From Planctomycetota bacterium (lineage in GTDB: Bacteria > Planctomycetota > UBA1135 > UBA2386), in the NCBI GenBank assembly GCA_025459175.1, contig JALORC010000010.1:1-64000 (forward strand): a stretch of 64,000 nt of DNA, in the 5' to 3' direction. The position numbers and the translations under genes are program-made. The notes beneath the pieces were generated by a model. It ran no database searches, was not told the origin of the DNA, and saw only the letters and a list, made by a program, of their open reading frames with translations. The stretch's first letter is position 1. Every line of letters starts with the position of its first letter. This document shows, piece by piece, positions 63,662 through 64,000 of this stretch.

Positions 63662-64000
63662 ATGCCTTCGATCATGTCACCGCGGCCGGGTCGCACCGCT
63701 GCCGCACCCCGTCCGCCGCAGGGCCCGCCGCGCCGATGGCCGCGTGCGTCAGTCCTGACCTGCACTCTCACCCTGCTCGCCGCCTGCGGCAGCACCCCGG
63801 TGCGCGAGGACATCCCGCCGTTCCGCGCCGCCGCGGCCACCGCCAATCAGCAGACCGCGCAGGCCTTCACCGACATCAACGCCTTCCTGCGCGAGCGCCA
63901 GATCGATCGCGCCGTGCAGCAGAACGCCCTCAGCGAGAGCCTGTTCTTCACCGCGCTGGCCGACGAGGACGTGGCCAAGTGGAACCGCGCGTTCGGAGTG
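63662..64000 (+). CDS. Lipoprotein, continues beyond the window
   Basis: At least 113 residues. AAGGAG (63649-63654) precedes the ATG by seven bases. A long basic, Pro-rich leader precedes the hydrophobic stretch SVLTCTLTLLAACG, whose LAAC is a lipobox. The mature part (RAAAATANQQTAQAFTDINA, FLRERQIDRAVQQNALSES) is helical with no recognised family. The frame is continuous with the upstream oxidase fragment, but the ribosome site supports a separate start. No 3' end is visible. Confidence 0.65.
   Translation, partial: MPSIMSPRPGRTAAAPRPPQGPPRRWPRASVLTCTLTLLAACGSTPVREDIPPFRAAAATANQQTAQAFTDINAFLRERQIDRAVQQNALSESLFFTALADEDVAKWNRAFGV

Noticed and set aside
1..64000. tRNA or rRNA genes
   Set aside because: No cloverleaf with GTTCGA-type T-loop and CCA-end stem, and no rRNA motifs seen on reading; an automated scan could still find one.

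Overview
The window is high-GC bacterial DNA (roughly two thirds or more G+C by eye). It most resembles a member of the Planctomycetota. At least thirteen of its genes encode large exported proteins: FG-GAP/VCBS calcium-loop proteins, Kelch-like proteins and a family of 'WNG' repeat proteins. Despite different front halves, they end in related C-terminal regions, a style typical of some planctomycete lineages. Lipoproteins, a lipid-transport operon of the ydbH type and double-membrane logic point to a diderm envelope. The lineage is inferred from gene style, not from a marker gene. I found no rRNA, tRNA or CRISPR array.

Layout. Positions 1-9.9 kb: an FG-GAP protein, a PLP enzyme of the D-threonine aldolase / D-serine dehydratase-like fold, an ECF sigma factor translationally coupled to a membrane-anchored leucine-rich protein, a three-domain fasciclin lipoprotein, an SMI1/KNR4-like protein and a large exported protein. 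9.9-18 kb: a large zinc metalloprotease, a second VCBS protein, a membrane-anchored SGNH hydrolase and a Kelch protein. 18-31 kb: more exported proteins, three of them WNG-repeat proteins, a ydbH-ynbE-ydbL operon in the same order as in E. coli, and a soluble PAS-PAS chemoreceptor-like protein. 31-38 kb: a DPP4-type peptidase, an Rpn-family nuclease, an ankyrin protein and two overlapping lipoprotein genes. 38-46 kb: a 14-loop VCBS protein, the largest WNG-repeat protein and a di-haem cytochrome c peroxidase carrying the exported-protein tail. 46-51 kb: a DUF4143-type ATPase with a palindromic operator and two coupled exported proteins.

The last 13 kb are different. Between about 52 and 58 kb base composition falls and genes look acquired: a four-haem lipoprotein, a helical repeat protein, a Cys-rich secreted protein, a phage-like protein, and a ParB-like/DNA methyltransferase gene that is both frameshifted and cut off. 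The cut lies at the end of an IS91-like (Y2 transposase) relic. Decayed ends of the same element occur at 34.6, 51.5, 58.0 and 61.8 kb. Beside the 61.8 kb copy a 142-residue exported protein gene sits between 32-bp inverted repeats. The transposase fragment there is truncated at about 62.87 kb by part of a FAD-linked oxidase gene, itself truncated next to a lipoprotein gene that leaves the window.

Several intergenic stretches are fossils: a frameshifted TPR-kinase tail (19.2-19.6 kb), a C-terminal-domain remnant fused in frame ahead of ydbH (22.35-22.58 kb), a C-terminal tail (33.4 kb) and the promoter plus first codons of a second DUF4143 gene (41.3 kb). Together with near-identical tandem repeats inside the WNG genes, they show a genome where surface-protein genes are duplicated and lost quickly.
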